Shown here: positions 50,743-59,851 of the stretch, piece after piece
Layout of the letters: each line of letters opens with the position of its first letter
Position numbering within the stretch: position 1 is the first letter of the stretch
Assembly (NCBI RefSeq): GCF_002218085.1
Contig: NZ_BDUC01000008.1
Location: 78,377 to 142,376 of the forward strand
Direction of reading: 5' to 3'
From: Tolypothrix sp. NIES-4075
GTDB lineage: Bacteria > Cyanobacteriota > Cyanobacteriia > Cyanobacteriales > Nostocaceae
DNA length: 64,000 bases
Made by a program: the position numbers and the translations under genes
Notes under the pieces: generated by a model
Databases searched by the model: none
Seen by the model: only the letters and a program-made list of their open reading frames with translations
Told to the model about the DNA's origin: nothing

Positions 50743-51693
50743 CTAGGAAGGTGTCACGGAACGATTACTCGTAGCTTTTTGAAATATTTCCAGAAAGAAA
50801 TCGAAGTACGATACACTCAAGTATTCAATCTTATGACGAATGGTATGATGAACTTTCTCAAGATTATGTACCGCTACACTAGGATAGAGATGATGCTCAA
50901 CATGATAGTTATTGCCGTTTGTAATGTAACTAATGATTGGATGAGTTTCAATTGAACGAGTATTTAAGAAAACATCTGTTGTCGTCTTCTTGCAATATAT
51001 ATGTTCCGGTAACTCTATAAGAAAATGGAAAAATTCGCCAAAAACTAACCACGGTACAAACCATATTTTGAGAGGTATTAAGGACACGTCAAACACGCTG
51101 AGAGAAAAGAGTGTTAGAAAAATTGTGACTAGCACAAGATATTCAATTAAAACATCCTTTTTCGCCTTGTCAGTAGAAAAAACTTCTGGGTATTTACCTT
51201 TCATTAAGTTAAATAATGTCGAGAAAAAAGTTGGTATTCTTGCAAAGTTCCAGGCTCTAACGAAGAGTTTCTTGAAGTTTTCTAGTGAAGACTCATCATA
51301 GTCAAATATCTCAGCATTCTTTTCTGTGCCTAAATATTTATGATGGTGTAGATGCTGAACTCTGTAATGGGTATATGAAACAAGCATTGGAACACCAAAC
51401 AGAAAACCGAAAAAGCGGTTTAATATCTTTGATTGGAAAAAATTGTGATGAAGACACTCATGTTGCAATTCTAAGCCATGAGCAAATGTAATTCCCAACA
51501 GTAATTGCAGTATAAGAATTAATTTCCAATCCTCAAGAAAAATAATTCCAACACTCAGAAAAACTACCAAAGCAAAATAAGTTAATAGCTTTGCAAAAGA
51601 GTGTACACGATCAACTTTAGATATGCTTTTTAAGTCAATACCAAAGTTTTCAGACTTCTGAGAAATTTCAGCAGTCCCGCTGATTTTTTCCAT
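50743..51693 (-). CDS. Membrane fatty acid desaturase family protein
   Basis: 316 residues from MEKISGTAEISQKSE; an ATG 9 bp upstream is also possible. Three His boxes: HGLELQHECLHHNFF, HYRVQHLHHHKYLG and NGNNYHVEHHLYP bind the di-iron centre; four to six membrane helices surround them. It introduces a double bond or hydroxyl into a lipid or carotenoid-like substrate using O2. Base composition is much lower in G+C than its neighbours and the gene is flanked by direct repeats, so lateral gain is likely. Substrate unknown. Confidence 0.88.
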   Translation of the reverse strand: MEKISGTAEISQKSENFGIDLKSISKVDRVHSFAKLLTYFALVVFLSVGIIFLEDWKLILILQLLLGITFAHGLELQHECLHHNFFQSKILNRFFGFLFGVPMLVSYTHYRVQHLHHHKYLGTEKNAEIFDYDESSLENFKKLFVRAWNFARIPTFFSTLFNLMKGKYPEVFSTDKAKKDVLIEYLVLVTIFLTLFSLSVFDVSLIPLKIWFVPWLVFGEFFHFLIELPEHIYCKKTTTDVFLNTRSIETHPIISYITNGNNYHVEHHLYPSVAVHNLEKVHHTIRHKIEYLSVSYFDFFLEIFQKATSNRSVTPS

Positions 51694-52218
51694 TACTAGC
51701 ACCTATCTAAACTATTAAAACTTTTTCAACCCACTACCACTGGCTGAGAAACCGAGATTTATCACTCGTGAGAAAATATTATACACAAAATGGGAGCATC
51801 CCAAAAAACTTAAGTTATAGCTCGGTAATCAACCTAGATATAACTGCTCTATTTATGTCCCTTATCTACTCATTTGGACTTTGGACAAAAAGGAATGGTC
51901 GCGTAATCTGTTCTGCTATTGATCGCTCAATTAGCAGCTTTACGCGATCGCGTTTTGTCAGAACTAAAGTTAGATAAGCAAACGCCTACTAAATACAAAG
52001 CCGCTCAAAAAGCACTCAATAGCTTTATTATTTTCGCATGATGACGGTGATAAATATCTATAATCAGGTAATTTTTTTTTTAGGAATAATTACTTACAGT
52101 CATAGAGTTTATAGTGACTCTTGATCATCAACAACTATCCTACGCTAGTTGACAAGCGTCATAAATGCTGTTGATTGCTTTTTTTAAGGTAAACGCAGGT
52201 GACGCACAGTTTTTGTAT
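51694..52218. other. 525-bp region with a truncated coding remnant
   Basis: Contains the second direct-repeat copy at 51871. From ~51928 a frame reads AQLAALRDRVLSELKLDKQT then PTKYKAAQKALNSFIIFA and stops; it looks like the tail of a longer cyanobacterial protein but the family is not recognised and no start or body is present. The rest is AT-rich with no gene. Confidence 0.5.
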
Positions 52219-52749
52219 TTAGTAAATCCAGAGGTATTTTGATTCCAGAAGTCTTGTATAATACAGCATCATGTTAGTGATGCTCGGAAAGCTGATAAAT
52301 TTTTCGCTGGGAGTGGAACTATCGACAATTGGAGAAGTTTCTCGCTGTTCTGAATCTAGAAGCGCACACTCAGAGTTATTTTCCCATGCAAAGATAGGGA
52401 ATATGTGTTTTCCTGCTTTACTTTCCCGCGAAATAGCGTAGCTTAATGCTTCATCTAAAGAAATGAAATGAACAATCTCACGCGCAGAAAAAGCTTTGAT
52501 TTGTTCGGAAGATTTCTTGACAAATTCTTGTTCTTCTGCTCCTAAAAAACAACTGTAACCTCCGTTGTGCCATTGATAAAGTTCATACAATTCCACAGAT
52601 AGACGAAATGGCAAATCTTTAACTTTACTTTCAATTTCTTCGTGCGTTAAACCAGGGGCTAAAAGAGGAATTTTTTTACCATCTTTTTCTGGTTGATATT
52701 GTTGCACCCAAGTAGAAATGCGTTGTAAAATTTCTGTTAATTCTGACAT
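52219..52749 (-). CDS. SMI1/KNR4 (SUKH) family protein
   Basis: 176 residues. Family pattern: GLTHEEIESKVKDLPFRLSV, ELYELYQWHNGG, FISLDEALSYAIS, IFPIFAWENNSECALLDSE. SUKH proteins often act as immunity proteins against polymorphic toxins or as general regulators. No toxin gene is adjacent, so it is an orphan. Soluble. The gene stands alone between an AT-rich gap and mutS. Confidence 0.8.
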   Translation of the reverse strand: MSELTEILQRISTWVQQYQPEKDGKKIPLLAPGLTHEEIESKVKDLPFRLSVELYELYQWHNGGYSCFLGAEEQEFVKKSSEQIKAFSAREIVHFISLDEALSYAISRESKAGKHIFPIFAWENNSECALLDSEQRETSPIVDSSTPSEKFISFPSITNMMLYYTRLLESKYLWIY

Positions 52750-52878
52750 AGGAAATGATTTATTCTCATATTTTTTTTTAACTAACTTGGAATAAATGCA
52801 ACGTCACGGGGTTGAGATATTAGTATTAGATGAGGACGCGCATTCCTCACTAGGAACTTATTAAGGTAACATGAGACA

Positions 52879-55533
52879 TCAATCCAAGTTTTGCAAACCC
52901 ATCGCAATCTTACTATGCTTTTCGATTTGCCCCATCACCTGTTTTGCCCGTTGAATTACCACCGCAGGTAAACCCGCTAATCTTCCCGCCTCAATACCAT
53001 AAGACTTATCAGCACCTCCTGGCTGAACTTGATGCAAAAAGATAATTTGGTCGGGTAACTCCTTCACCGTCACCTGATAATTAGCAACATTACTTAACAT
53101 TGCCGCCAACTCATTCAATTCATGGTAATGTGTAGCGAAAATCGTTCGCGCTCGAATATCCACCGCCAAATATTCCGCCACAGCCCAAGCAATCGAAAGA
53201 CCGTCAAAAGTCGCCGTACCGCGTCCAATTTCATCTAACAAGACAAGCGATCGCGACGTCGCATGATTGAGAATATTCGCCGTTTCATTCATCTCCACCA
53301 TAAAAGTAGATTGACCCGTCGCCAAATCATCCACCGCACCCACCCGCGTAAAAATGCGATCGCATACTCCCAACCTCGCAAAAGAAGCCGGCACAAAACT
53401 ACCAATTTGCGCCATCAACTGAATCAACCCCACCTGCCTCAAATAACAACTCTTACCACTCGCATTCGGACCCGTGAGGATGATTAAATCAGGATGGGGA
53501 GAGGGGGAGAGGGGGGGAGTGGGAGAAGAATTCCCCTTGTCCCCTTGTCTTTTTGTCTCCTCCTCCTTCTTGGTGTCCTTGGCGTCTTGGCGGTTCGTTT
53601 CTCCCAACTGCGTCGAATTCGGCACAAAAAACCCAGCCGGCAAAGACTGTTCCACCACCGGATGACGCCCATCGACAATTTGAATCTCCCTTCCTGCAAC
53701 CATTTCCGGACGGCAATAACCTTGATGTACCGCCAACTCAGCCAAACCGCACAACACATCCGCAGCAGCTACCGCACGGGAAAGAATGCGAATTTCCGAC
53801 CCATGTGTACCCACCTCATCACGCAACGCCGTAAAAATCTCATATTCCAGCTGATTTAAATCATCCCGTGCCGAGAGAATTCTTGCTTCTCGTTCCTTCA
53901 ATTCCGGCGTGATGTAACGTTCCTCATTCGTCAGCGTTTGCTTGCGGATGTAATTACTGGGGACAGAATCCGCCTTAGCGCGAGAAATACTGATATAATA
54001 TCCAAAGGTCTTATTGTATCCTACCTTCAAAGTGGGAATTCCCGTCTTTGCTCTTTCGTCAACTTCCAAATTAGCAATCCATTGCTGGTCTGCTTCCACA
54101 GTTATTTTTCTCTCATCCAACAGAGAATTCACACCTTGGCGAATCAACCCACCTTCAGTTAAATGTATCGGCGGTGACTCCACCAGATGAACGTGTAACT
54201 TTTCTGCCAACTCTTCTAATACAGGCGGCACTTTCTGCAAAGCTTTCAAAAAGGGAGAACGAGTATCAGCCACCAAGCTAGCTAATTCTGGTAAACGCGC
54301 CAAAGAATCAGCCAAAGCCACCAAATCTCGCGCATTTGCAGTACCAGAACCGGCGCGTCCCGTCAACCGTTCCAAGTCATAAATTTGACGTAATAATTGC
54401 CGCAAGTCTTGACGCAGAGGTGTATTTTCGATTAACTCTGCGATCGTATCTTGCCGCGCTCGAATGCCTTTAATATCAAGTAGCGGTTGCAACAACCATC
54501 TTCTCAAAGCACGTCCACCCATTGCCGTGCTGGTTCTATCCAACGCCCAAAGCAAAGAACCGTGAAAAGTGCCATCGCGGACGGTTTGCGTAATTTCCAG
54601 GTTGCGCCGAGTTTGATTGTCAACAATAAGATAATCAGTAATTGTATATGTGCGTAAAGCTTGGAGAAAAACCGGATGGTCTTTTTGAGTATCTTCGAGG
54701 TATTCTAAAAGACCGCCAGCCGCGCGAACAGCGAGGGGGAGACGATCGCAACCCAAACCTTCAAGCGATCGCACTTTGAATTTCTGCAATAATTTTGCTC
54801 TCGCTTCACCTTGAGAAAAAGGAACTTGCGATCGCAAAGCATAACAAAACGATGGTGGCAAACATTCCGGCAGGTGTTCCGATTTTTCCCCAGGACGCAG
54901 TAAACTACCTAAATCTGGCGCATTTGTCGGAATTAACACTTCCGAAGGTTGCAAGCGCATTAACTCTTGTGTCAGATGTTCTAAATTACTTGCTTGCGTG
55001 GTGAGAAATTCGCCTGTAGATATATCTGCGTAAGCCAAACCCCAATGTTCCCCAGCAATTACCACAGCCGCAAGGTAATTATTGCGACTTGCTTTGAGCA
55101 TTCCATCTTCCAGCAAAGTACCGGGAGTGAGGATGCGGGTAATTTCGCGTCGTACCAACCTACCAGCAGCTTCCGCAGCATCTTCCACTTGGTCGCATAT
55201 TACCACAGCGTAGCCTTTTTCCACCAGCAGCGTAGCGTATCGTTCCCAAGAGTGATGCGGTACACCAGACATCGCCACACGTCCTTGTTCTCCAGCTTGC
55301 TTGCTCGTCAGGACAAGTTCTAACTGCTGCGCTAGCGTCACCGCATCTTCAAAGTAACATTCAAAGAAATCTCCGACCCGATACAGCAACATCGCGTGAG
55401 GATACTTTTCCTTCGTCTCGATATAATGCTGGTACATTTGACTGAGCTTACTCCGATCCACCGCTCGATGGTCAGAGATAAATGTACTGGCATCGGGTTT
55501 GGTGGATGGGGTTGCAGAGTGAGAAGCAGTCAT
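52879..55533 (-). CDS. mutS: DNA mismatch repair protein MutS with a repeat-derived insertion
   Basis: 884 residues. N-terminal mismatch-binding domain with the Phe-x-Glu-like YRVGDFFECYFEDA; core and clamp; ATPase with Walker A LTGPNASGKSCYLRQ near 686, FMVEMNETANIL, Walker B LVLLDEIGRGTATFDG and the helix-turn-helix region (GIEAGRLAGLPAVVI). Residues about 641-675 (NRQDAKDTKKEEETKRQGDK then SSPTPPLSPSPH) are absent from other MutS proteins and match the rimM N-terminus: the same dispersed repeat inserted in frame just before the Walker A strand. It recognises mismatches and starts repair. Activity presumably survives the insertion. Confidence 0.93.
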   Translation of the reverse strand: MTASHSATPSTKPDASTFISDHRAVDRSKLSQMYQHYIETKEKYPHAMLLYRVGDFFECYFEDAVTLAQQLELVLTSKQAGEQGRVAMSGVPHHSWERYATLLVEKGYAVVICDQVEDAAEAAGRLVRREITRILTPGTLLEDGMLKASRNNYLAAVVIAGEHWGLAYADISTGEFLTTQASNLEHLTQELMRLQPSEVLIPTNAPDLGSLLRPGEKSEHLPECLPPSFCYALRSQVPFSQGEARAKLLQKFKVRSLEGLGCDRLPLAVRAAGGLLEYLEDTQKDHPVFLQALRTYTITDYLIVDNQTRRNLEITQTVRDGTFHGSLLWALDRTSTAMGGRALRRWLLQPLLDIKGIRARQDTIAELIENTPLRQDLRQLLRQIYDLERLTGRAGSGTANARDLVALADSLARLPELASLVADTRSPFLKALQKVPPVLEELAEKLHVHLVESPPIHLTEGGLIRQGVNSLLDERKITVEADQQWIANLEVDERAKTGIPTLKVGYNKTFGYYISISRAKADSVPSNYIRKQTLTNEERYITPELKEREARILSARDDLNQLEYEIFTALRDEVGTHGSEIRILSRAVAAADVLCGLAELAVHQGYCRPEMVAGREIQIVDGRHPVVEQSLPAGFFVPNSTQLGETNRQDAKDTKKEEETKRQGDKGNSSPTPPLSPSPHPDLIILTGPNASGKSCYLRQVGLIQLMAQIGSFVPASFARLGVCDRIFTRVGAVDDLATGQSTFMVEMNETANILNHATSRSLVLLDEIGRGTATFDGLSIAWAVAEYLAVDIRARTIFATHYHELNELAAMLSNVANYQVTVKELPDQIIFLHQVQPGGADKSYGIEAGRLAGLPAVVIQRAKQVMGQIEKHSKIAMGLQNLD

Positions 55534-55607
55534 AGATGCTTAGTTATACGCACGGAAATTCCACAGTATTTGATGATAACCTGTTGTTAGTTTAGAAAGT
55601 AGATTTC

Positions 55608-56123
55608 TCAAAGTTTGTTCATCTTTCGCCGAGGTGTCGGCGGTGGGGTAGATGGCTGATATGCTTTTAATCCCTCATCACCTGTAAGAATTTCCACCAA
55701 AAAACCACTTTTGGCATAATACTCAGCCACAGTCTTGATTGTGGCATCCCCAATAGAAATCTGTTGCACAGCCAATTTAGACCATTCAGCAGCTAACTTT
55801 TTCAGTCCTTCTGCGTCCCAAAATTCCGACTGTTCAGTAAAAGCAGCCCAAGGAGTTGTTGCGTCTGCTGCTTTCACCATTAAGTCAGCTAAAGCTTGAG
55901 CCATTTCATACCGCTTTAATTTAGCTTGTGAAATATGATTACCAGTTTCTATAATAGCTGCCAAAGGTAGTACAAAAGTTGTCGATTCTTGTTCTTCTTT
56001 TTGCAAAAGCGCATCTACTCGCTTTTTATCCCACTTATTATTATCATTCCCACAAGTATCTTTACCAGCAACTTCCAAGTAAACGCAGAGTATAGATGTA
56101 TCGATGATAATAACCTTTCTCAT
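55608..56123 (-). CDS. PIN-like domain protein
   Basis: 171 residues with acidic residues spaced as in PIN nucleases: VIIIDTSILCVYLEV (first Asp), AAIIETGNHI (Glu), ISIGDATIKTVAEYY (Asp), EILTGDEGLKAYQ (Asp). PIN domains cut RNA with Mg2+ or Mn2+. The gene starts 8 bp after the stop of the ATPase gene (56132), so the two form an operon. An ATPase-PIN pair suggests an RNase held under ATPase control, as in defence or toxin systems. The fold is assigned by eye, moderately. Confidence 0.7.
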   Translation of the reverse strand: MRKVIIIDTSILCVYLEVAGKDTCGNDNNKWDKKRVDALLQKEEQESTTFVLPLAAIIETGNHISQAKLKRYEMAQALADLMVKAADATTPWAAFTEQSEFWDAEGLKKLAAEWSKLAVQQISIGDATIKTVAEYYAKSGFLVEILTGDEGLKAYQPSTPPPTPRRKMNKL

Positions 56124-56131
56124 ATCTACTG

Positions 56132-57376
56132 CTATTTGGTATCAGCAAGGCTTCTTTCAATAGCACCTTTTGTTGCCAATTTACCTAGTGTACCTGATGC
56201 CAGTAACTTAGGAAGATTTTCGATATCTTCTAAAAGAGTTAGCTTACTCTCTCCAGTTTCTGAATCGCGATGTGCGACAACCACAAATGGTACTATCTCT
56301 GGTCCCAAAGCATCAAGCAAAGCTGGATTATGGGTGGTAATTAAAATGTCAATTTTTCTTTTTGCACCAATTTCTCGCAACATTCTTACTAGCAATTGTG
56401 CGCGAGAAGGATGAAGACCATTATCTATTTCTTCAATTACAAGTTGACTATTTTCTGGTCGAGTAAGTAGCGCTGTGAGAATTGCTAAAAAGCGTAAAGT
56501 TCCATCCGACATACTTCTAGCATCAATTTCTGTAATATGACCGGGTTTCCACAGTTCCTCACAGTAAAGCATAGCATCAGTACCAAATCTGCCTACCTTT
56601 TCTGCCCAAATTCTTTGAATATCACCTTCTGGTAAATCCTTTGTATAAGCAGATATAGTTGCTTCTATTTCCGCTTTTTGTTCATCAGGTAATGCAGCTA
56701 GCACACCTGCGATATTTGAAGCATCACTTTCAAGGATGTCAGACAACCGTGAATAATCCCGCATTTTAGAAGGAATTGGATTTAGAATTAAAATGCTTTC
56801 CAGAGTGGAAAGTACAAAATCTTTAGCTTTATTTTTTAAAGGCAAATGTTTATGAATTTTTTCTGGCAAATTTACAAAAATATTTTCCAATTCTTCTGAG
56901 CCAAAAAAGTCACTGAGATCAACACTATATCCTACTTCTTTTAAACCACTTTTTGTATGTAAATCAATTTTTTTTACAGTAATTTTTTTCAAATTATTAG
57001 TTTTCTCATTTTCTTTTAAATTTTGTTCTTCAATATATTCTGCTATGACTTTGACTACAGGTAGTGCTTGTATTTTAATCACATAAGAATAATCTGTTTG
57101 ATCATCCTCACCCTGAACTAATGCCTTTAATGTAAACTGAGTTTCTGGTTTAAGTGCAGCCCATTCTACACCACCTCGAATAGATGGAAATGTTTTATCT
57201 CCTGCTAAAGCTGCTTCAATACTCTCACCTCTAATTATTCTTTGTAAAAATTCCAAAGCTTCAACTACATTAGATTTGCCACTGGCATTCGTACCAATAA
57301 GCACAGTTAATGGGTCAATTGGAAGTTCTGCATAACGAAAACTTTTCCAATTTTCTAGGACGAGTTTTTTCAGCAT
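56132..57376 (-). CDS. AAA ATPase of the SMC/OLD-like type (AAA_21)
   Basis: 414 residues: N-terminal LKKLVLENWKSFRYAELPID and Walker A VLIGTNASGKSNVVEALEF; a helical insertion; signature ARSMSDGTLRFLAILTALL; Walker B SQLVIEEIDNGLHPSR; H-motif DILITTHNPALLDALG. These are the features of RecF/OLD-like ATPases found with nuclease partners (OLD, Septu, PARIS-like systems). Here the partner is the PIN-like gene 8 bp downstream. No TOPRIM domain. Function in phage defence or RNA control is inferred. Confidence 0.85.
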   Translation of the reverse strand: MLKKLVLENWKSFRYAELPIDPLTVLIGTNASGKSNVVEALEFLQRIIRGESIEAALAGDKTFPSIRGGVEWAALKPETQFTLKALVQGEDDQTDYSYVIKIQALPVVKVIAEYIEEQNLKENEKTNNLKKITVKKIDLHTKSGLKEVGYSVDLSDFFGSEELENIFVNLPEKIHKHLPLKNKAKDFVLSTLESILILNPIPSKMRDYSRLSDILESDASNIAGVLAALPDEQKAEIEATISAYTKDLPEGDIQRIWAEKVGRFGTDAMLYCEELWKPGHITEIDARSMSDGTLRFLAILTALLTRPENSQLVIEEIDNGLHPSRAQLLVRMLREIGAKRKIDILITTHNPALLDALGPEIVPFVVVAHRDSETGESKLTLLEDIENLPKLLASGTLGKLATKGAIERSLADTK

Positions 57377-57410
57377 GACTCACTCCAAAAACTCTCATAT
57401 TTGACTTTTA

Positions 57411-57962
57411 TTATCGTACAACAACTGCTTCAGAATTATCTTGTACAGCCCAGCGAAACAGCCTTGGTAGCTGAGACACATCTAAGACATAATTTACAGT
57501 CCAGACAATAATCTGTAAAATCAAAAAATAGCGTACCCACATCAATTGACTTTCAGAACCAATAAATATTAAACCCTGATAAAGTTGCCAAATGCGGTAA
57601 GGCAAATATAAATAAGGAACCATTACCCAGACAACCGATTTATACTGTCGTAATGTCAGACTTTCAAAGAGAATTTGCAGCCCTAGCATGAGATAGTATG
57701 ACACAAGCACAGTTAAAGTGCGATCGCGAAGTGTGCCGTAGGTATCGCTTCTCCACCACACACCCCATAAAAGCATAACCACCAACGGTAACAACCCTCC
57801 CAACACCTGCACTGTCCCAAACCAGATTTTAAACCACCTTGGAAGCGGTTCCGGAAGACTCATCGGTTTTAAGTGTCTCCACGTCCAACCCACAAACACA
57901 AAAAAACACGTGGAGAGTACCAAAAAAATAAAGTCTTCCAGAAAAATATCAAATGAAGTCAT
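57411..57962 (-). CDS. Multi-pass membrane protein of unknown function
   Basis: 183 residues with about four to five membrane helices (FIFLVLSTCFFVFVGWTW; VQVLGGLLPLVVMLLWGVWW; TVLVSYYLMLGLQILFES; YFLILQIIVWTVNYVL). I recognise no family and no catalytic motif; Trp and Tyr are frequent. It lies 34 bp upstream of the AAA gene on the same strand, so it could be the first gene of that operon, or independent. The start at 57962 gives a short soluble N-terminus. Confidence 0.65.
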   Translation of the reverse strand: MTSFDIFLEDFIFLVLSTCFFVFVGWTWRHLKPMSLPEPLPRWFKIWFGTVQVLGGLLPLVVMLLWGVWWRSDTYGTLRDRTLTVLVSYYLMLGLQILFESLTLRQYKSVVWVMVPYLYLPYRIWQLYQGLIFIGSESQLMWVRYFLILQIIVWTVNYVLDVSQLPRLFRWAVQDNSEAVVVR

Positions 57963-58060
57963 CAGCAGTATAATTACACTCTGATTGTTCAGTTTCTCTC
58001 ATCCGAAAAAACTTGCCAACCACCCCAGGTAAGAAAATCCCCCTCTCCCTCTCTGCGCGA

Positions 58061-58102
58061 TGCCAGGTTGCTCAACGGAGGGAACCTCCGCACGCAACTG
58101 GC
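58061..58102. repeat. Nested palindromic repeat
   Basis: TGCCAGGTTGC ... GCAACTGGC forms an outer stem around the perfect hairpin CGGAGGGAACCTCCG (58076-58090). It lies in the space between the DedA and membrane protein genes and has the form of a dispersed cyanobacterial repeat. Confidence 0.65.
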
Positions 58103-58121
58103 TCCTCTGCGTGAGAAAATC

Positions 58122-58733
58122 TTAATGTTTACTTCCTCTATTTTCTTGAATTATATGAACAATCGAGGGAATTAAAGAAACAACAATAATCAACCCAATA
58201 ATCGGCAACAAATACTTATCCACCTGTTCGGCTGGCAAAGATTTTCCTAAAAAATATCCTAACAAAGTAATACCGAATGTCCAAAGTAAACCGCCAATTA
58301 AGTTGTAAGACATAAATGTCTTATAATGCATCGCACCAATACCAGCAATAATCGGTGCAAAAGTCCGCACTATCGGCACAAACCTGGCTAAAACAAGCGT
58401 TTTCTTCCCGTGTTTTTCATAAAAAGATTGGGTTTTTTCCAAATGCTTTTTATGAAACAACCACGAATCCTCTTTTTGAAATAATCTGCGTCCAAATCTG
58501 TGTCCAGTAGCATACCCGACATTATCACCAAGCACTGCACAAACAAAAGCACCAAAAATCAAAACCCAGATATTTAGCAGTTCCGGTTTCGTGTAAGCAA
58601 CAAATCCAGCAGTAAATAGCAAACTATCTCCGGGTAGAAAAAATCCAATTAATAGCCCAGATTCAGCAAAGATGATTGCCCATACTCCAAAATAACCAAG
58701 TGATTTAACTATCTGCGGTAAATCAAAATGCAT
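58122..58733 (-). CDS. DedA family membrane protein
   Basis: 203 residues. Family motifs: FAESGLLIGFFLPGDSLLFT, VLGDNVGYATGHRFGRRLF, ARFVPIVRTFAPIIAGIGAM and YNLIGGLLWTFGITLLGYFL. DedA proteins are predicted lipid-flippase-like membrane transporters that affect cell envelope and polar lipid cycling. Four to five membrane helices and re-entrant loops. Monocistronic. Confidence 0.93.
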   Translation of the reverse strand: MHFDLPQIVKSLGYFGVWAIIFAESGLLIGFFLPGDSLLFTAGFVAYTKPELLNIWVLIFGAFVCAVLGDNVGYATGHRFGRRLFQKEDSWLFHKKHLEKTQSFYEKHGKKTLVLARFVPIVRTFAPIIAGIGAMHYKTFMSYNLIGGLLWTFGITLLGYFLGKSLPAEQVDKYLLPIIGLIIVVSLIPSIVHIIQENRGSKH

Positions 58734-58872
58734 AAAATCTCTAAGTGTTCAACAAGAGGCATAGAATATCTTAACGTTGACAAATTCTTTATTCCCGGAA
58801 AATAATATTAAGTTTAAGTAAAGTTATTTTGTATCCTAAAAAATATATTCATATATCGCTGGGTATCTGAAA

Positions 58873-59655
58873 ATGTCAAGATATTTGAAAGTACTAAGAC
58901 TGTTTTGGAGTGCTGCCATAGCAGCGGAGATGGAGTATCGCATCAACTTTCTTTTAGCTACCCTCAGCAGCGTGGGGAATCTTGTAGGTAGTTTATTCGG
59001 ATTATTCTTGTTTTACCGTACAGGCTACACCTTTGGTGGCTGGTCATGGTCAGCTGCTTTAATAGTTTTGGGAATTTTTACTTTATTGCAAGGCTTTTCC
59101 GCTACTTTTCTTGCACCAAATTTAAATCGTATCGTCCGCCATGTGCAAGAAGGTACGCTAGACTTTGTATTATTAAAACCGATTCGCAGTCAGTTTTGGC
59201 TTTCTATCCATACCCTATCACCTTGGGGAATGCCGGATATAATTTTCGGTAGCGTGATAATTGGTTACGCAGGTACAAAACTTAACTTGCGAATAAACGA
59301 CTATTTACTTAGTATCATACCGCTGTTTTTCGGCTTAATAATTCTTTACAGCTTGTGGTTTATGCTCGGTGCGACTAGCATCTGGTTTGTGAAAATATAC
59401 AACGTTACTGAAGTGCTGCGCGGTTTGTTGGAAGCTGGAAGATATCCGATGGTTGCATATCCGACTGCTTACCGCTTTTTCTTTACCTTTGTAGTTCCGG
59501 TAGCTTTTTTAACTACCATACCAGCCGAGGCAATGCTGCGTCGCGGTGAAATAATTTGGGTACTTGGTGCGGCAGGATTGGCAGTAGGGTTGTTTGCGTT
59601 TTCTACTTATTTTTGGCGGTTTGCTTTGCGTTTTTATACTAGTGCTTCGAGTTAG
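58873..59655 (+). CDS. ABC-2 family transporter permease
   Basis: 260 residues, six membrane helices, of the ABC-2-type permease family (DUF990-like): AAEMEYRINFLLATLSSVGN, NRIVRHVQEGTLDFVLLKPI, TEVLRGLLEAGRYPMVAYP, VAFLTTIPAEAML. Such permeases pair with another permease and an ATPase encoded elsewhere; none is adjacent. The substrate is unknown. The last 36 bp of the gene are duplicated at 60700-60735. Confidence 0.88.
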   Translation: MSRYLKVLRLFWSAAIAAEMEYRINFLLATLSSVGNLVGSLFGLFLFYRTGYTFGGWSWSAALIVLGIFTLLQGFSATFLAPNLNRIVRHVQEGTLDFVLLKPIRSQFWLSIHTLSPWGMPDIIFGSVIIGYAGTKLNLRINDYLLSIIPLFFGLIILYSLWFMLGATSIWFVKIYNVTEVLRGLLEAGRYPMVAYPTAYRFFFTFVVPVAFLTTIPAEAMLRRGEIIWVLGAAGLAVGLFAFSTYFWRFALRFYTSASS

Positions 59656-59666
59656 AGATAAAAATT

Positions 59667-59695
59667 GTAGAGACGTAGCATTGCTACGTCTCTAC
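59667..59695. repeat. GTAGAGACG palindrome, perfect 14-bp arms
   Basis: GTAGAGACGTAGCA, T, TGCTACGTCTCTAC, 12 bp downstream of the permease stop; may end the transcript. Confidence 0.85.
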
Positions 59696-59851
59696 CTGTA
59701 CCCGTTACACATGCAAACTGCTGTATTATTGGAAGTGGCGATCGCTCGACAAAAGACATCTAGACGCCAGGAACCGGAGCGGCTTTACAATGGTTTCGAG
59801 CAATGCATAATTAAATTCGGTCGATGTCTAAATCAAAAAAGCAAAAATCCC

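Noticed and set aside
50680..51491. Plus-strand frames opposite the desaturase
   Set aside because: They are antisense to the three His boxes and show no family pattern.
53474..53859. Several plus-strand frames inside mutS
   Set aside because: They arise from the inserted repeat and its flanks; mutS is intact on the minus strand through this region.
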